A DNA stretch of 64,000 bases from an uncultured Arachnia sp. (GTDB lineage: Bacteria > Actinomycetota > Actinomycetes > Propionibacteriales > Propionibacteriaceae). The DNA is taken from contig CANMNB010000003.1 of the NCBI GenBank assembly GCA_947499145.1, forward strand, positions 1 to 64,000, given 5' to 3'. Every line of letters starts with the position of its first letter. Within the stretch, counting starts at the first letter, position 1. Of the stretch, positions 1-11,140 are shown one piece after another. The translations under genes were made by a program, and so were the position numbers. The notes beneath the pieces are model-generated. The model did no database searches, had not been told where the DNA came from, and was given only the letters and a program-made list of their open reading frames with translations.

Positions 1-34
1 ACTCCGTCTTCTCCTGCGCAGTCCAACGCCCCAT
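1..34 (-). CDS. 5' end of an unidentified gene leaving the window
   Basis: On the minus strand a GGGGAGG Shine-Dalgarno-like stretch lies just upstream of tandem ATG codons (starts at 37 and 34). An open frame then runs to the window edge, reading MGRWTAQEKTE. Only about 11 codons are visible, so no product can be named. It would be divergent from pdxY, with about 155 bp of shared upstream DNA. Low confidence. Confidence 0.3.
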   Translation of the reverse strand, partial: MGRWTAQEKTE

Positions 35-193
35 CATCGCCTCCCCAGTGACTCACACTCAGGATGACAACTACGGAGTGCTCGATCTTCCCCCGTCCGC
101 TTCCGAAAATGCACCGCTGAGTGCCCGATTCTGCAGCGCGACGGTGATGGTCGCCGCAGGGGCACGCGGGGGAGTGGTGTCACACTGGGCCCC

Positions 194-1045
194 ATGCGCA
201 CAGTTCTCTCCATCCAGTCCGCTGTGGCCTACGGGCACGCGGGGAACTCCTCCGCCGTCTTCCCGATGCAGCGCACGGGCGTCGACGTCTGGCCGGTCTA
301 CACCGTCAACTTCTCGAACCACACGGGATACGGCTCATGGCGCGGGCCGATGATCGCCCCGGAGGACGTCGCTGACGTGATCCGCGGCATCGACGAGCGC
401 GAGGTGCTCGGGCAGGTCGACGCCGTGTTGGCCGGCTATCAGGGCTCGCACGAGGTGGGGAAGGTGATCCTCGACGCCGCAGCCCTGGTCAAGCAGCGCA
501 ACCCGGAAGCGGTCTTCTGCGCCGACCCGGTGATGGGCGACGTCGGGCGCGGCTTCTTCGCCCGACCAGGGATCCCCGAGTTCATGCGCGACCACGTCGT
601 CCCGGCCGCCGACATCATGACCCCCAACCTGTTCGAGCTCGAGTACCTGACGGACCGCACCACCGCGACATCTGCCGACATCGTGCAGGCAGCGCGCGAA
701 CTGATGGCGCGCGGACCTCGCGTCGTTCTCGTGACGTCGGCAATGGGGGAGGACGTCGAGCCGGAGCACATGCGGATGATCGCCGTCTCCGAGTCCGAGG
801 CCTGGCAGGTCCACACACCGCTCCTGCACCGGAGCTTCGTCGGCTCAGGCGACGTGACGACGGCCATGTTCCTGACGCGCTGGCTCGAAAGCCGCGACCT
901 CCGCCACGCCCTGTCCGCGACGGCGTCGAGCGTCTACTCGGTTCTCGAGCTCACCACCGGCTCCGGCAAGGAAGAACTGCAGCTCGTCGCGGCCCAGCAG
1001 GACTTCGTCGAGCCACGCCACAGCTTCGAGGCCACCCGGCTGTGA
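194..1045 (+). CDS. pdxY: Pyridoxal/pyridoxine kinase (PdxY type)
   Basis: A cytosolic kinase of the PfkB/ribokinase superfamily that phosphorylates pyridoxal (and related B6 vitamers) to pyridoxal 5'-phosphate in the salvage route. The 283-residue length is normal for PdxY. Visible hallmarks are the N-terminal substrate strand ending in S9 (VLSIQS), GYQGSHEVG near residues 81-89, DPVMGD at 111-116, TPNLFELEYL at 143-152 and the anion-hole/catalytic GSGD at 217-220 with D220 as base. The ATG at 194 begins exactly at the conserved N-terminal strand. It stands alone; the next gene is convergent. PdxK is the alternative name, but the motif set fits PdxY better. Confidence 0.9.
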   Translation: MRTVLSIQSAVAYGHAGNSSAVFPMQRTGVDVWPVYTVNFSNHTGYGSWRGPMIAPEDVADVIRGIDEREVLGQVDAVLAGYQGSHEVGKVILDAAALVKQRNPEAVFCADPVMGDVGRGFFARPGIPEFMRDHVVPAADIMTPNLFELEYLTDRTTATSADIVQAARELMARGPRVVLVTSAMGEDVEPEHMRMIAVSESEAWQVHTPLLHRSFVGSGDVTTAMFLTRWLESRDLRHALSATASSVYSVLELTTGSGKEELQLVAAQQDFVEPRHSFEATRL

Positions 1046-1069
1046 TCCCCGGGCGACGAGGACCGACAG

Positions 1070-2608
1070 TCAGCCGGAGATCGGCTCGCCCCAGAAGACC
1101 TTGATGTCCGCGCCGAGCTTGTTGAGCCGCTGCGGGAGGTCCTCGTAACCCCGGTTGATGACGTAGACGTCCATCAGGTTGGTCACGCCGCGCGCTGCCA
1201 TTGCGGCCAGCATGATGCACACCGACGGTCGGAGCGCAGGGGGGCACTCGATGTCCCGGCCACGCCAGCGCGTGGGCCCGATGATGAGGAGTCGGTGGGC
1301 GTCCATCAGCTGAATGTTGGCGCCCAGATCCGCCAGCTTCTTCAGGTGGATGGCGCGGTTGTCGTAGACCCAGTCATAGATCACGGACTGCCCCTCGGCC
1401 ATCGAGCAGATGACCGCGAAGAACGGCAGGTTGTCGATGTTCAGGCCGGGGAACGGCATCGGATGGATCTTGTCGAGGGGCGCGATGAGCTGGGACGGGA
1501 TGACCGTGACGTCGACGAGCCGCGTGCGGCCGTTGTGGCTCATGTACTCCTCGGAGAGGACGAGTTGCTGGCCCATCTCCTCGAGCATGGCGATCTCGAC
1601 CTCGAGGAACTCGATCGGGCACCGGCGCACGGTGATCTCGGACTCGGTGACGATGCCGGCGGTCAGGAGGCTCATGGCCTCGATCGGGTCCTCCGAGATG
1701 TGGTATTCGACGTCCTCGTCGATCTCGGCCCTTCCCTCCACTCGAAGCGTCGTGGTGCCGATGCCCTCGACCTTCACGCCCAGCATCTGCAGGTAGAAGC
1801 ACAGGTCCTGGACCATGTAGTTGCTGGAGGCGTTGCGAAGCACCGTCACACCGGGGGTGCGGGCCGCAGCCATGAGGGCGTTCTCGGTCACGGTGTCGCC
1901 GCGCTCGACGAGTGTGACGACGATCTCCTCGCGTTCGGCGTCGTCGACCGTCGCGTGGTATTGCCCGTCCGTGGCCTCAACGGACAGTCCGAACCGGCGC
2001 AGGGCGGACATGTGCGGATGGACCGTACGCGCCCCGAGGTCGCAGCCTCCGGCGTAGGGGAGTTGGAAGGTGTCGAAGTCGTGCATCAACGGGCCGAGCA
2101 GCATGAGGATGCTGCGGGTGCGCTTGGCTGCTCGCTGGTCGATGGTGTGGGGCGTCAGGGTCTCGGGTCGGACCAGCTCGAGGTCCTGACCGTCTGACTT
2201 CCACGTCATCTTGACCCCGATGGAGCTGAGGACCTCACAGATGCGGTCGACCTCCTCGATCCGGGCGATCCCGCGGAGGAGAGTGCGACCCCGGTTGAGC
2301 AGGCTGGCGCACAGCAACGCCACGGCGGCGTTCTTGGAGGTGCGCACCTCGATGTCGCCGGACAGCTTCGTCGGGCCGGTGATCTCGAAGTTCACCTTCC
2401 CCTCGGTGGCCGTCTGGATGAGCGGCATGTCCAGTGCGTCGGCCAAGCGGTCGATCATGCTGAGTGAGAGGTTCTGCTGCCCGTTCTCTATCCGATGCAC
2501 CGCGGACTGGGCGGTGCCGAGTTCGTCGGCGAGGCGGGTCTGCGACCAGCCGCGGGCCACTCGTGCCTCACGGATCATCGTGCCGATGGATTCGCTCGTT
2601 GCGCTCAT
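1070..2608 (-). CDS. XRE-type HTH domain fused to a MurA-like enolpyruvyl transferase
   Basis: 512 residues. Residues about 5-62 form an XRE/Cro-type helix-turn-helix ([21 protein letters not shown]). Residues about 72-510 are a UDP-GlcNAc 1-carboxyvinyltransferase (EPSP synthase fold). MurA active-site features remain: SKNAA with K92/N93 (equivalent to E. coli K22/N23), Cys189 in GGCDLGAR (Cys115 equivalent), LRPS (R397 region) and INRGYEDL near the end. The usual FPTDMQAQ segment is replaced by [12 protein letters not shown], so the site is divergent. Similar long MurA proteins with an HTH are known in actinobacteria as a second MurA copy. It could be an enzyme, a UDP-GlcNAc-responsive regulator, or both. 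It is divergent from lpd, and a palindrome lies in the gap. Confidence 0.85.
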   Translation of the reverse strand: MSATSESIGTMIREARVARGWSQTRLADELGTAQSAVHRIENGQQNLSLSMIDRLADALDMPLIQTATEGKVNFEITGPTKLSGDIEVRTSKNAAVALLCASLLNRGRTLLRGIARIEEVDRICEVLSSIGVKMTWKSDGQDLELVRPETLTPHTIDQRAAKRTRSILMLLGPLMHDFDTFQLPYAGGCDLGARTVHPHMSALRRFGLSVEATDGQYHATVDDAEREEIVVTLVERGDTVTENALMAAARTPGVTVLRNASSNYMVQDLCFYLQMLGVKVEGIGTTTLRVEGRAEIDEDVEYHISEDPIEAMSLLTAGIVTESEITVRRCPIEFLEVEIAMLEEMGQQLVLSEEYMSHNGRTRLVDVTVIPSQLIAPLDKIHPMPFPGLNIDNLPFFAVICSMAEGQSVIYDWVYDNRAIHLKKLADLGANIQLMDAHRLLIIGPTRWRGRDIECPPALRPSVCIMLAAMAARGVTNLMDVYVINRGYEDLPQRLNKLGADIKVFWGEPISG

Positions 2609-2620
2609 CAGGCCACTCTA

Positions 2621-2634
2621 TCTCACACATGAGA
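2621..2634. promoter_or_regulatory. Palindromic operator candidate between the HTH-MurA gene and lpd
   Basis: TCTCA-CACA-TGAGA is a perfect 5+4+5 inverted repeat. It lies 12 bp upstream of the MurA-like start and overlaps the region where the -35 of the leaderless lpd promoter should be. The adjacent gene encodes an HTH protein, so autoregulation and control of lpd are plausible inferences. Confidence 0.5.
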
Positions 2635-2648
2635 TTACGGGTCAGGTC

Positions 2649-2654
2649 TATGGT
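2649..2654 (+). promoter_or_regulatory. -10 box of a leaderless lpd promoter
   Basis: TATGGT fits the actinobacterial TANNNT -10 pattern and ends 7 bp before the ATG at 2662, which has no Shine-Dalgarno. This spacing places transcription start on the start codon. It also argues against translation from the in-frame ATG at 2650. Confidence 0.5.
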
Positions 2655-2661
2655 TGGAGCC

Positions 2662-4059
2662 ATGACCCATGACTATGACGTCGTTGTCCTCGGAGCAGGA
2701 CCGGGCGGATACGTCGCCGCGATCAGGGCGGCCCAGCTCGGTCTCAAGACCGCCATCATCGAGAAGAAGTACTGGGGCGGTGTCTGCCTCAATGTGGGCT
2801 GCATCCCCACCAAGTCGCTGCTGCGCAACGCAGAATTGGCGCACATCATCAACGACGAGGCGGACACGTTCGGGATCTCGGGGGAGGTGACCTTCGACTA
2901 CCGCAAGGCGTACCAGCGCAGCCGGCAGGTCTCGGAGCGGATGACCAAGGGCATCCACTTCCTGATGAAGAAGAACAAGATCACCGAACTGCACGGCTGG
3001 GGCACCTTCGTCGACAAGAACACCATCGAGGTCGACGACGACGGCAAGAAGTCCAAGGTCACCTTCGCCAATGCCATCGTCGCCGCCGGCGCCACCACCC
3101 GCATGCTGCCCGGCACCAAGGTTTCCGAGAACGTCGTCACCTACGAGGAGCAGATCCTCGAGGAGCAGGTGCCGGATTCCATCATCATCGGTGGCTCCGG
3201 CGCCATCGGCACCGAGTTCGCCTTCGTGCTGCGCAACTACGGCGCCAAGGTGACCATCGTCGAGTACCTCGATCGCATGGTCCCCACGGAGGACGCCGAG
3301 ATCTCGGCCGAACTCGCCAAGGCCTACAAGAAGCTGGGCATCGAGGTCATGACCTCCACCAAGGTCGAGTCCATCGAGGACACCGGATCCGGTGTCAAGG
3401 TGACCGTCTCCCCGGCCAACGGCGGTGACACGAAGGTCCTGGAGGCAGACCGCTTCCTCTCCGCCATCGGCTTCGCGCCACGGACCGAGGGATACGGACT
3501 GGAGAACCTGGGCGTGGACGTCACCGAGCGTGGCGCCGTCGCCATCGACGACTACATGCGCACGAACGTCGACAACGTCTACGCCATCGGCGACTGCACG
3601 GGCAAGATGATGCTGGCCCACGCCGCCGAGGCTCAGGGGATCGTCGCGGCCGAGGCGATCGCCGGCGTGGAAACCCACCCGATCAACTACGACATGATCC
3701 CGCGTGCGACCTACTGCCAGCCGCAGGTGGCGTCGTTCGGCTACACGGAGGAGCAGGCCAAGGACAAGGGCTTCGAGGTCAAGGTCGCCAAGTTCCCATT
3801 CGCCGCCAACGGCAAGGCGTGGGGACTGGGTGAGGGGACCGGCTTCGTCAAGATCGTCGCTGACGCGCGGTACAACGAGATCCTGGGCGCCCACATGATC
3901 GGGCCCGACGTGACCGAGTTGCTCCCCGAGCTCACCCTGGCGCAAGCCTATGACCTGACCACGGAGGAGATCGGGCGGAACATCCACGCCCATCCCACCC
4001 TGTCGGAGGCGATCAAGGAGGCCGCCGAGGGCATCGGTGGCCACATGATCAACTACTGA
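2662..4059 (+). CDS. lpd: Dihydrolipoyl dehydrogenase (E3)
   Basis: A FAD-dependent pyridine-nucleotide disulfide oxidoreductase that re-oxidises dihydrolipoamide on the E2 or GcvH lipoyl arms of pyruvate and 2-oxoglutarate dehydrogenases and glycine cleavage, making NADH. 465 residues, the usual length. Seen: FAD-binding GAGPGG at 11-16, redox pair C42/C47 in the CLNVGC motif, an NAD-binding GGSGAIG in the middle, a second FAD motif YAIGDC, and the C-terminal [16 protein letters not shown] carrying the catalytic His-Glu dyad. The open frame extends upstream, but ATG 2662 matches the family N-terminus and the -10 box. No E1/E2 genes are adjacent. Confidence 0.95.
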   Translation: MTHDYDVVVLGAGPGGYVAAIRAAQLGLKTAIIEKKYWGGVCLNVGCIPTKSLLRNAELAHIINDEADTFGISGEVTFDYRKAYQRSRQVSERMTKGIHFLMKKNKITELHGWGTFVDKNTIEVDDDGKKSKVTFANAIVAAGATTRMLPGTKVSENVVTYEEQILEEQVPDSIIIGGSGAIGTEFAFVLRNYGAKVTIVEYLDRMVPTEDAEISAELAKAYKKLGIEVMTSTKVESIEDTGSGVKVTVSPANGGDTKVLEADRFLSAIGFAPRTEGYGLENLGVDVTERGAVAIDDYMRTNVDNVYAIGDCTGKMMLAHAAEAQGIVAAEAIAGVETHPINYDMIPRATYCQPQVASFGYTEEQAKDKGFEVKVAKFPFAANGKAWGLGEGTGFVKIVADARYNEILGAHMIGPDVTELLPELTLAQAYDLTTEEIGRNIHAHPTLSEAIKEAAEGIGGHMINY

Positions 4060-4149
4060 CCTGAGCTCCCGTGAACCCCACTCGGCGACCCATCGGGTCT
4101 GCCAGAATGGCGATCAGGAGTGTGCCGGACAGCGCAGAAGGAGACATCC

Positions 4150-4569
4150 ATGGGTGAGAAGACCGACCACGGCAAGAAGCCGTACGTCATCAACATTGAG
4201 AAGGAGACGCTCGGGAACCCCAACTTCCGGACCACCCTGTGGACCGGCGAGCACCTCCAGCTGACCGTCATGAGCATCCCCGCCGGCGGCGACATCGGCC
4301 TGGAGGTCCACGAGGAGAACGACCAGTTCCTGCGCATCGAGCAGGGCAAGGGCAAGTGTGTCATGGGCCCCTCGAAGGACCAGCTCGACTTCGTGCGCGA
4401 CGTGGAGGACGACGACATCATCCTCGTCCCGGCCGGCTACTGGCACAACGTCACGAACGTGGGCGACGACGACCTCAAGCTCTATGCCCTCTACGGGCCG
4501 GCCGACCACGAGCCGGGCACCGTCCACCCCACCCAGGAGGACGCGGAGAACGACCCCAACGAGGACTGA
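4150..4569 (+). CDS. Single-domain cupin protein
   Basis: 139 residues, a small cytosolic beta-barrel. Cupin motif 1 is seen around residues 50-68 (GLEVHEENDQF, ligands H54 and E56) and motif 2 around 93-103 (VPAGYWHNVTN, H99), so a metal ion is probably bound. GAAGGAG upstream of ATG 4150 fixes the start; an in-frame ATG at 4120 is less likely. The acidic tail after residue 125 is disordered-looking. Cupins cover isomerases, dioxygenases and sensors, and nothing here picks a reaction. A clear terminator follows. Confidence 0.8.
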   Translation: MGEKTDHGKKPYVINIEKETLGNPNFRTTLWTGEHLQLTVMSIPAGGDIGLEVHEENDQFLRIEQGKGKCVMGPSKDQLDFVRDVEDDDIILVPAGYWHNVTNVGDDDLKLYALYGPADHEPGTVHPTQEDAENDPNED

Positions 4570-4585
4570 TCACCACTTCACCGAG

Positions 4586-4620
4586 AAACGGGACCAGCCA
4601 CACCGGCCGGTCCCGTTTTC
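4586..4620 (+). terminator. Rho-independent terminator after the cupin gene
   Basis: AAACGGGACC (4586-4595) pairs perfectly with GGTCCCGTTT (4609-4618) around a 13-nt loop, ending in a short T run. Confidence 0.8.
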
Positions 4621-4695
4621 ACGTCCCGCCTGGCCCTGCGGGCATCGCTGGCCCGCGATGCGGGCAGAATCGCAGCAGGAGAGAAAGGACCGCTC

Positions 4696-5238
4696 ATGCC
4701 CCTCACACACCAGGTTCGACAGCTTCTGACAGACCTCACCGACCACCCTGTCGCGGGCAGGATCGCGAAAGTTCTCGACATTCCCGCTGACCGGCTCCTT
4801 GCGGACGAGACGGTGAGTGCCGCCCTGACGGGGCAGTCCGGAACCGGTCACCCGCTCCATCCCGGACTGGTCCACCTTCCGATCGGTGGCGCTGCCGCCG
4901 CCGTCGCGCTGGAGGTCGCCGGGCTCGGACGGCTCAGGGCAGCATCGACCGTCGTCACCGGCTTCACCGTGCTCGCCGCTCTGCCGAGCGCCGCCGCCGG
5001 TCTGGCGGACTGGTCCCAAGCACGCGACTCCCGTAAGGTCCGCAGGCTTGGCGCGGTGCACGCGGCCGCCGCGGCGACGGGCACCACCCTGTCGATCCTG
5101 TCCCTACTCGCGCGGATCCGCAGCAGCCATGGCTCCGCACGCCTGCTCGTGTTCGGAGCTGCGGCCGCCTACACGGCGACAGGCTTCCTGGGCGGCGACC
5201 TCGTCTACGGGGAGCCGGACTCGCCGGACGAGGAGTGA
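4696..5238 (+). CDS. DUF2231 integral membrane protein
   Basis: 180 residues with about four hydrophobic segments after residue 55. The family signature HPLHPGLVHLPIG is at 52-64; H52, H55 and H60 are candidate metal or haem ligands. DUF2231 proteins are membrane proteins of unknown function, sometimes linked to redox or haem. AGGAGAGAAAGG upstream of ATG 4696 supports the start. It is followed after only 4 bp by ligD, so the two are probably co-transcribed, although no functional link is known. Confidence 0.75.
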   Translation: MPLTHQVRQLLTDLTDHPVAGRIAKVLDIPADRLLADETVSAALTGQSGTGHPLHPGLVHLPIGGAAAAVALEVAGLGRLRAASTVVTGFTVLAALPSAAAGLADWSQARDSRKVRRLGAVHAAAAATGTTLSILSLLARIRSSHGSARLLVFGAAAAYTATGFLGGDLVYGEPDSPDEE

Positions 5239-5242
5239 TCGG

Positions 5243-7648
5243 GTGGCGCAGCCACCCCGCACGGTCGATGTCGAGGGACGTCGATTCCGCGTCACGAACC
5301 TCGACAAGGTGCTGTACCCCGCCACCGGCACCACCAAGGGCGAGGTGATCGCCTACTACCAGCACGTGGCCCGGTGGATGGTGCCGCACGTGTCGTGGCG
5401 CGCGGCGACGCGCAAGCGCTGGCCCAACGGGGTTGGCACGCCGGCGTCGCCCGGGATGAGCTTCTTCGAGAAGAACCTGCAGACGAAATCCGCGCCCGAG
5501 TGGGTGCTGACCGTGGACATCGAACACGACGACGGCGTCAACACCTACCCCCTCATCAACGACGCCGCGACGCTCGCGTGGCTCGCGCAACTCGCCGCGC
5601 TGGAGATCCACGTCCCGCAGTGGCGCGTCGACGTCGAGGGGAGATCCCAGACTCCCGACCGCCTCGTCCTCGACCTGGATCCCGGTGAGGGGGCGGTGAT
5701 GGCGCAGGTCGCGGAACTGGCGCACCTGCTCCGGGAGATCCTCGACGACGCAGGCATGCCGAGCGTCCCCGTCACCAGCGGAAGCAAGGGCATTCACCTC
5801 TATGCCGCTCTGGACGGGACCCTCTCCAGCGACGACGCGTCGTCCCTCGCCAGGGAACTCGCGCAGAACCTCCAGCAGATGCGCCCCGATCTGGTCGTGA
5901 GCGACATGAAGAAGTCACTGCGTGGAGGCAAGATCCTGCTGGACTGGAGCCAGAACAACGCGAGCAAGACCACCATCGCCCCGTACTCACTGCGTGGGCG
6001 AACCCATCCGACCGTGGCCGCCCCCCGGCATTGGGACGAGGTGGGGCCCGACCTGCAACAGCTGGAGTTCGCCGAGGTCCTCGAGCGCCTGGAACGCGAC
6101 GGCGATCCCTTCGGCCAGCTCCCGGGGACGGTGCCGCCCTCGACCACGGGCGAGGATCGACTGGCGCGCTACCGATCCATGCGCGACCCCGACCGCACCC
6201 CCGAACCGGTGCCCAGTGAGGCACCGACTCCCCGGGACCACCAGACGTTCGTCATCCAGGAGCACCACGCCCGACGTCTGCACTACGACGTACGGCTTGA
6301 ACGCGACGGGGTGCTCGTCTCCTGGGCCGTCCCCAAGGGGCCGCCGACGGATCCGACGACGAACCACCTTGCGGTGCAGACGGAGGACCACCCGCTGCAG
6401 TACGCAACGTTCGAGGGCAGCATCCCAGCGGGCGAGTACGGCGCTGGAAAGGTCCGCATCTTCGACCACGGCACCTACGAACTCGAGAAGTGGCGCGATG
6501 GCAAAGAGGTGATCGTCACCCTGCACGGCCAGGCCGCAGGAGGCCTCGGCGGCGTCCCGCGACGCTATGCGCTGCTGGCCACGAAGCTGGGAGGAGACGA
6601 GAAGAACTGGCTCATGCACCTGATGGCCGACGACGGTGTCGCGACCGGCGACGACGTGGCCGAGGTCATCGAACTCCCACAGCCCGAAGCCGGGGAACAG
6701 TCTGGAGCCCTCGATGCGCTGCCTCACATCGAGCCCATGCTGGCCACTCCCGCGGCGTTGCGTGACTTCGACACGGGGGAGTGGGAGTTCGAACTGAAGT
6801 GGGACGGGTACCGCTGCATCGCCGAGGTGGCCGACGGGGTGGTGCGGCTGCGCAGCCGCAACGGGCTCAACCTCACCGACTCGTACCCGGAGCTGCGTGA
6901 ATTGGGCTCGCTCGTCGGCGCGCACCGAGCCGTCCTGGACGGCGAGATCGTCGTCCTGGACGATGACGGAGTCTCGCGGTTCGAACTCCTCCAGACCCGG
7001 AGCGAGAACCGGAGAGAGGCCCACCTCATGCTCTTCGACCTCCTACACCTCGACGGGCGCTCCCTCGTCCGCCGACCGTGGGAGGAGCGCCGCAGGGAAC
7101 TGGAGGGCCTCTTCGACGGCACGGACGGCCACCTCATCCACGTCCCCGACACTCTTGGCGACGACGCGCGCCTCGCCTTCGACATCAGCGCCGACGTGGG
7201 CGCGGAGGGAATCGTCGGCAAGTCCCGCGACAGCGTTTACCAGCCAGCTCGACGGGCCCGGACGTGGCTGAAGCTGCGCCACGGTCGAGTCCAGGACGTC
7301 GTGGTCATCGGGTTCACTCCGGGGAAGAACTCCCGCGCCCGGACACTGGGGGCGCTGCTCGTCGCTGTCCACTCCGGCGGTCGCCTCCGCTACGCGGGGA
7401 AGGTCGGCTCCGGGTTGAGCGACCAGGGCCTACGCGACGCCGCCGACCTGCTCGGGGACCTGAAACAGGACCACCCTGCTGTCGACGATATTCCAGCGCT
7501 CGATGCGCGCGGCGCCACCTGGGTGGAACCACTCCTGGTCGGAGAGGCCAGCTTCACGGAGTGGACGTCATCCGGCCGACTGCGCCAGCCGGTCTGGCGA
7601 GGTTGGCGTCCCGATGTGCCCGCTGAGCACGTCGAACGCCACGAGTAA
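5243..7648 (+). CDS. ligD: Multifunctional NHEJ DNA ligase LigD (polymerase-phosphoesterase-ligase)
   Basis: 801 residues from GTG 5243; the long open frame upstream lies antisense or out of frame to DUF2231, and TNLDKVLYP at 18-26 is the usual LigD N-terminus. Domain order is Pol (1-290; metal motif DLDP 144-147, H185 in SKGIHLY), 3'-phosphoesterase (about 335-460; QEHHARRLHYDVRLE with H341, H342 and D349) and ATP-dependent ligase (about 495-800; ELKWDGYR with nucleophile K519). This is the mycobacterial order. LigD fills in, trims and seals double-strand breaks with the end-binding protein Ku. No ku gene is visible in this window. A second, stand-alone Pol-type protein lies at 55.6-56.7 kb. 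Confidence 0.95.
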   Translation: MAQPPRTVDVEGRRFRVTNLDKVLYPATGTTKGEVIAYYQHVARWMVPHVSWRAATRKRWPNGVGTPASPGMSFFEKNLQTKSAPEWVLTVDIEHDDGVNTYPLINDAATLAWLAQLAALEIHVPQWRVDVEGRSQTPDRLVLDLDPGEGAVMAQVAELAHLLREILDDAGMPSVPVTSGSKGIHLYAALDGTLSSDDASSLARELAQNLQQMRPDLVVSDMKKSLRGGKILLDWSQNNASKTTIAPYSLRGRTHPTVAAPRHWDEVGPDLQQLEFAEVLERLERDGDPFGQLPGTVPPSTTGEDRLARYRSMRDPDRTPEPVPSEAPTPRDHQTFVIQEHHARRLHYDVRLERDGVLVSWAVPKGPPTDPTTNHLAVQTEDHPLQYATFEGSIPAGEYGAGKVRIFDHGTYELEKWRDGKEVIVTLHGQAAGGLGGVPRRYALLATKLGGDEKNWLMHLMADDGVATGDDVAEVIELPQPEAGEQSGALDALPHIEPMLATPAALRDFDTGEWEFELKWDGYRCIAEVADGVVRLRSRNGLNLTDSYPELRELGSLVGAHRAVLDGEIVVLDDDGVSRFELLQTRSENRREAHLMLFDLLHLDGRSLVRRPWEERRRELEGLFDGTDGHLIHVPDTLGDDARLAFDISADVGAEGIVGKSRDSVYQPARRARTWLKLRHGRVQDVVVIGFTPGKNSRARTLGALLVAVHSGGRLRYAGKVGSGLSDQGLRDAADLLGDLKQDHPAVDDIPALDARGATWVEPLLVGEASFTEWTSSGRLRQPVWRGWRPDVPAEHVERHE

Positions 7649-7665
7649 TCCGGCGGGACACGACG

Positions 7666-7698
7666 AGCGGGGAGCTCCCGGATGGGAGACTCCCCGCT
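7666..7698. terminator. Hairpin between convergent ligD and the DUF6131 gene
   Basis: AGCGGGGAG (7666-7674) pairs with CTCCCCGCT (7690-7698), with further inner pairing GCTCCC/GGGAGAC. The U tract is poor, but the position between two convergent stops fits a shared terminator. Confidence 0.6.
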
Positions 7699-7722
7699 AG
7701 TGGCTGATGCGGATGTGCCCTA

Positions 7723-7869
7723 CTAGAAGACCCTACGGCGGGTGCCGCCGATCGGGACCAGGTTGAGGATCAGGCCGACGATCAGCAGGATGATGCCGAT
7801 CGTGAGCAGGATGCTCAGGCTGTCAACGAGCAAACCCACGATGATGAGGATGATGCCAAGCGTGACCAT
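7723..7869 (-). CDS. DUF6131-type membrane miniprotein
   Basis: 48 residues: almost the whole chain is two hydrophobic segments (about 3-18 and 21-40) rich in Ile, Leu, Val and Gly, followed by a basic GGTRRRVF tail. This composition and length match the DUF6131 family of small actinobacterial membrane proteins of unknown function. GAAAGGAG sits 8 nt before the ATG, which strongly supports translation. Single gene, convergent with ligD and divergent from the UvrA-like gene. Confidence 0.75.
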   Translation of the reverse strand: MVTLGIILIIVGLLVDSLSILLTIGIILLIVGLILNLVPIGGTRRRVF

Positions 7870-8072
7870 AGGTGCACTCCTTTCTCAAGGTCCTCCTCCT
7901 CCGTGGACGGTTCCGCAGAGTTGTGCAGGAGCACCCTGTTGACGAGCATTCTTGCCCACTTGGGGGTCGCGGTGCGCGATTTCCCGCGGAGAGTTCCGCG
8001 TGTCGCACATATTCCCCGGAACGCCGGAGCGCCCTAGTGTGATGACCGCACCCTTGTCGAGGAGAAGCCACC

Positions 8073-10454
<2,382 letters not shown>

Positions 10455-10546
10455 CAGCGGAGTCGCGTGTCGAGGCGGCCTGGCAGCGTCCGCGGATTCC
10501 GGACACCTGCGGCAGCCCCCAGGCGGAAGTCCGATAAGCGACATTA

Positions 10547-10673
10547 TGTCAGTTTACTGGTGTCGGCTGAGCGATCCGCAGCTTTGCCTGTGGGATGACA
10601 GACGAGTTGGCAGTTTGACAGGTTGCGTGGCATTAAATGACAAGCAGGTGGCAGTAGTGACAACCTGCTGACA
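10547..10673 (+). repeat. Cluster of TGACA-type repeats at left edge of the island
   Basis: One TGTCA (10547) and five direct TGACA copies (10596, 10616, 10638, 10658, 10669), four of them 20-22 bp apart, with TGGCAGT-like words between them (TGACA-N6/7-TGGCAGTW pattern). Regular two-helical-turn spacing is typical of transposase binding sites at ends of Tn7/Tn5053-like elements. No matching transposase gene is present, so this is an inference. The rest of 10455-10913 shows no gene I can support. Confidence 0.5.
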
Positions 10674-10913
10674 GTAGGACCATTTCGTCGAGTGGTGTAT
10701 ATGTCATCGACTCGCGGATGGCCGCGCCTCATGCGCTTCTCGGTCACGCACGCATCCTGAGCCGCCCTAACGCCCTCCCCCGTACCGGCCGGCTCGCGAC
10801 CTCCGCCCTCATGTGAGTCGAATGCGATACGTTCGCGATGGTCGTGCACCACCGTCTTGTCTCAGGTGGGTGTGATCGTCTCCGGAACAGCAGTCGAATT
10901 GAGGGAGCAAGTT

Positions 10914-11063
10914 GTGGGACCAGCCGAGGCGCAAACCGCCCGTGTGATGCAGTCTGCGATCTGGGGCACCGCCGACAAGTTCCTGCGTGGGGTGGTCGAG
11001 GAGGAGGACTACGGCGACTACATAATCCCTTTCACCGTCCTGCGGCGGCTGGAGAGCTGGTGA
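10914..11063 (+). pseudogene. hsdM: 5' remnant of a type I restriction-modification methylase (HsdM)
   Basis: 49 residues from GTG 10914 (GAGGGAG upstream) match the N-terminal helical part of HsdM: IWGTADKFLRGVVEEEDYGDYI followed by PFTVLRRLE. The frame then ends at TGA where the sequence changes to IS21-type coding DNA. HsdM is normally about 500 residues, so over 90% is missing, and no hsdS or hsdR is present. The gene was apparently truncated by insertion of, or recombination with, the IS element. Confidence 0.7.
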
Positions 11064-11140
11064 TGACGCTGCCCGCGGTCCCGACCAGGTCGCTGGACGC
11101 GTACCGGATCGGCGGAACCGATGGGGGTGAGGTGTCGTGA
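11055..11140 (+). pseudogene. Possible 3' tail of istA (IS21-family transposase)
   Basis: About 25 codons in the frame that ends at TGA 11138-11140, reading LPAVPTRSLDAYRIGG, directly overlap the istB GTG start by 4 bp, as IS21-type istA normally does. The catalytic DDE domain is absent. The assignment rests mainly on position. Confidence 0.4.

Noticed and set aside
2464-2661. Upstream extension of lpd to 2464
   Set aside because: It would overlap the HTH end of the MurA-like gene, and the family N-terminus and -10 box point to ATG 2662.
4886-5242. Upstream extension of ligD to 4886
   Set aside because: The extra residues are an out-of-frame shadow of the DUF2231 gene; GTG 5243 matches the LigD N-terminus.
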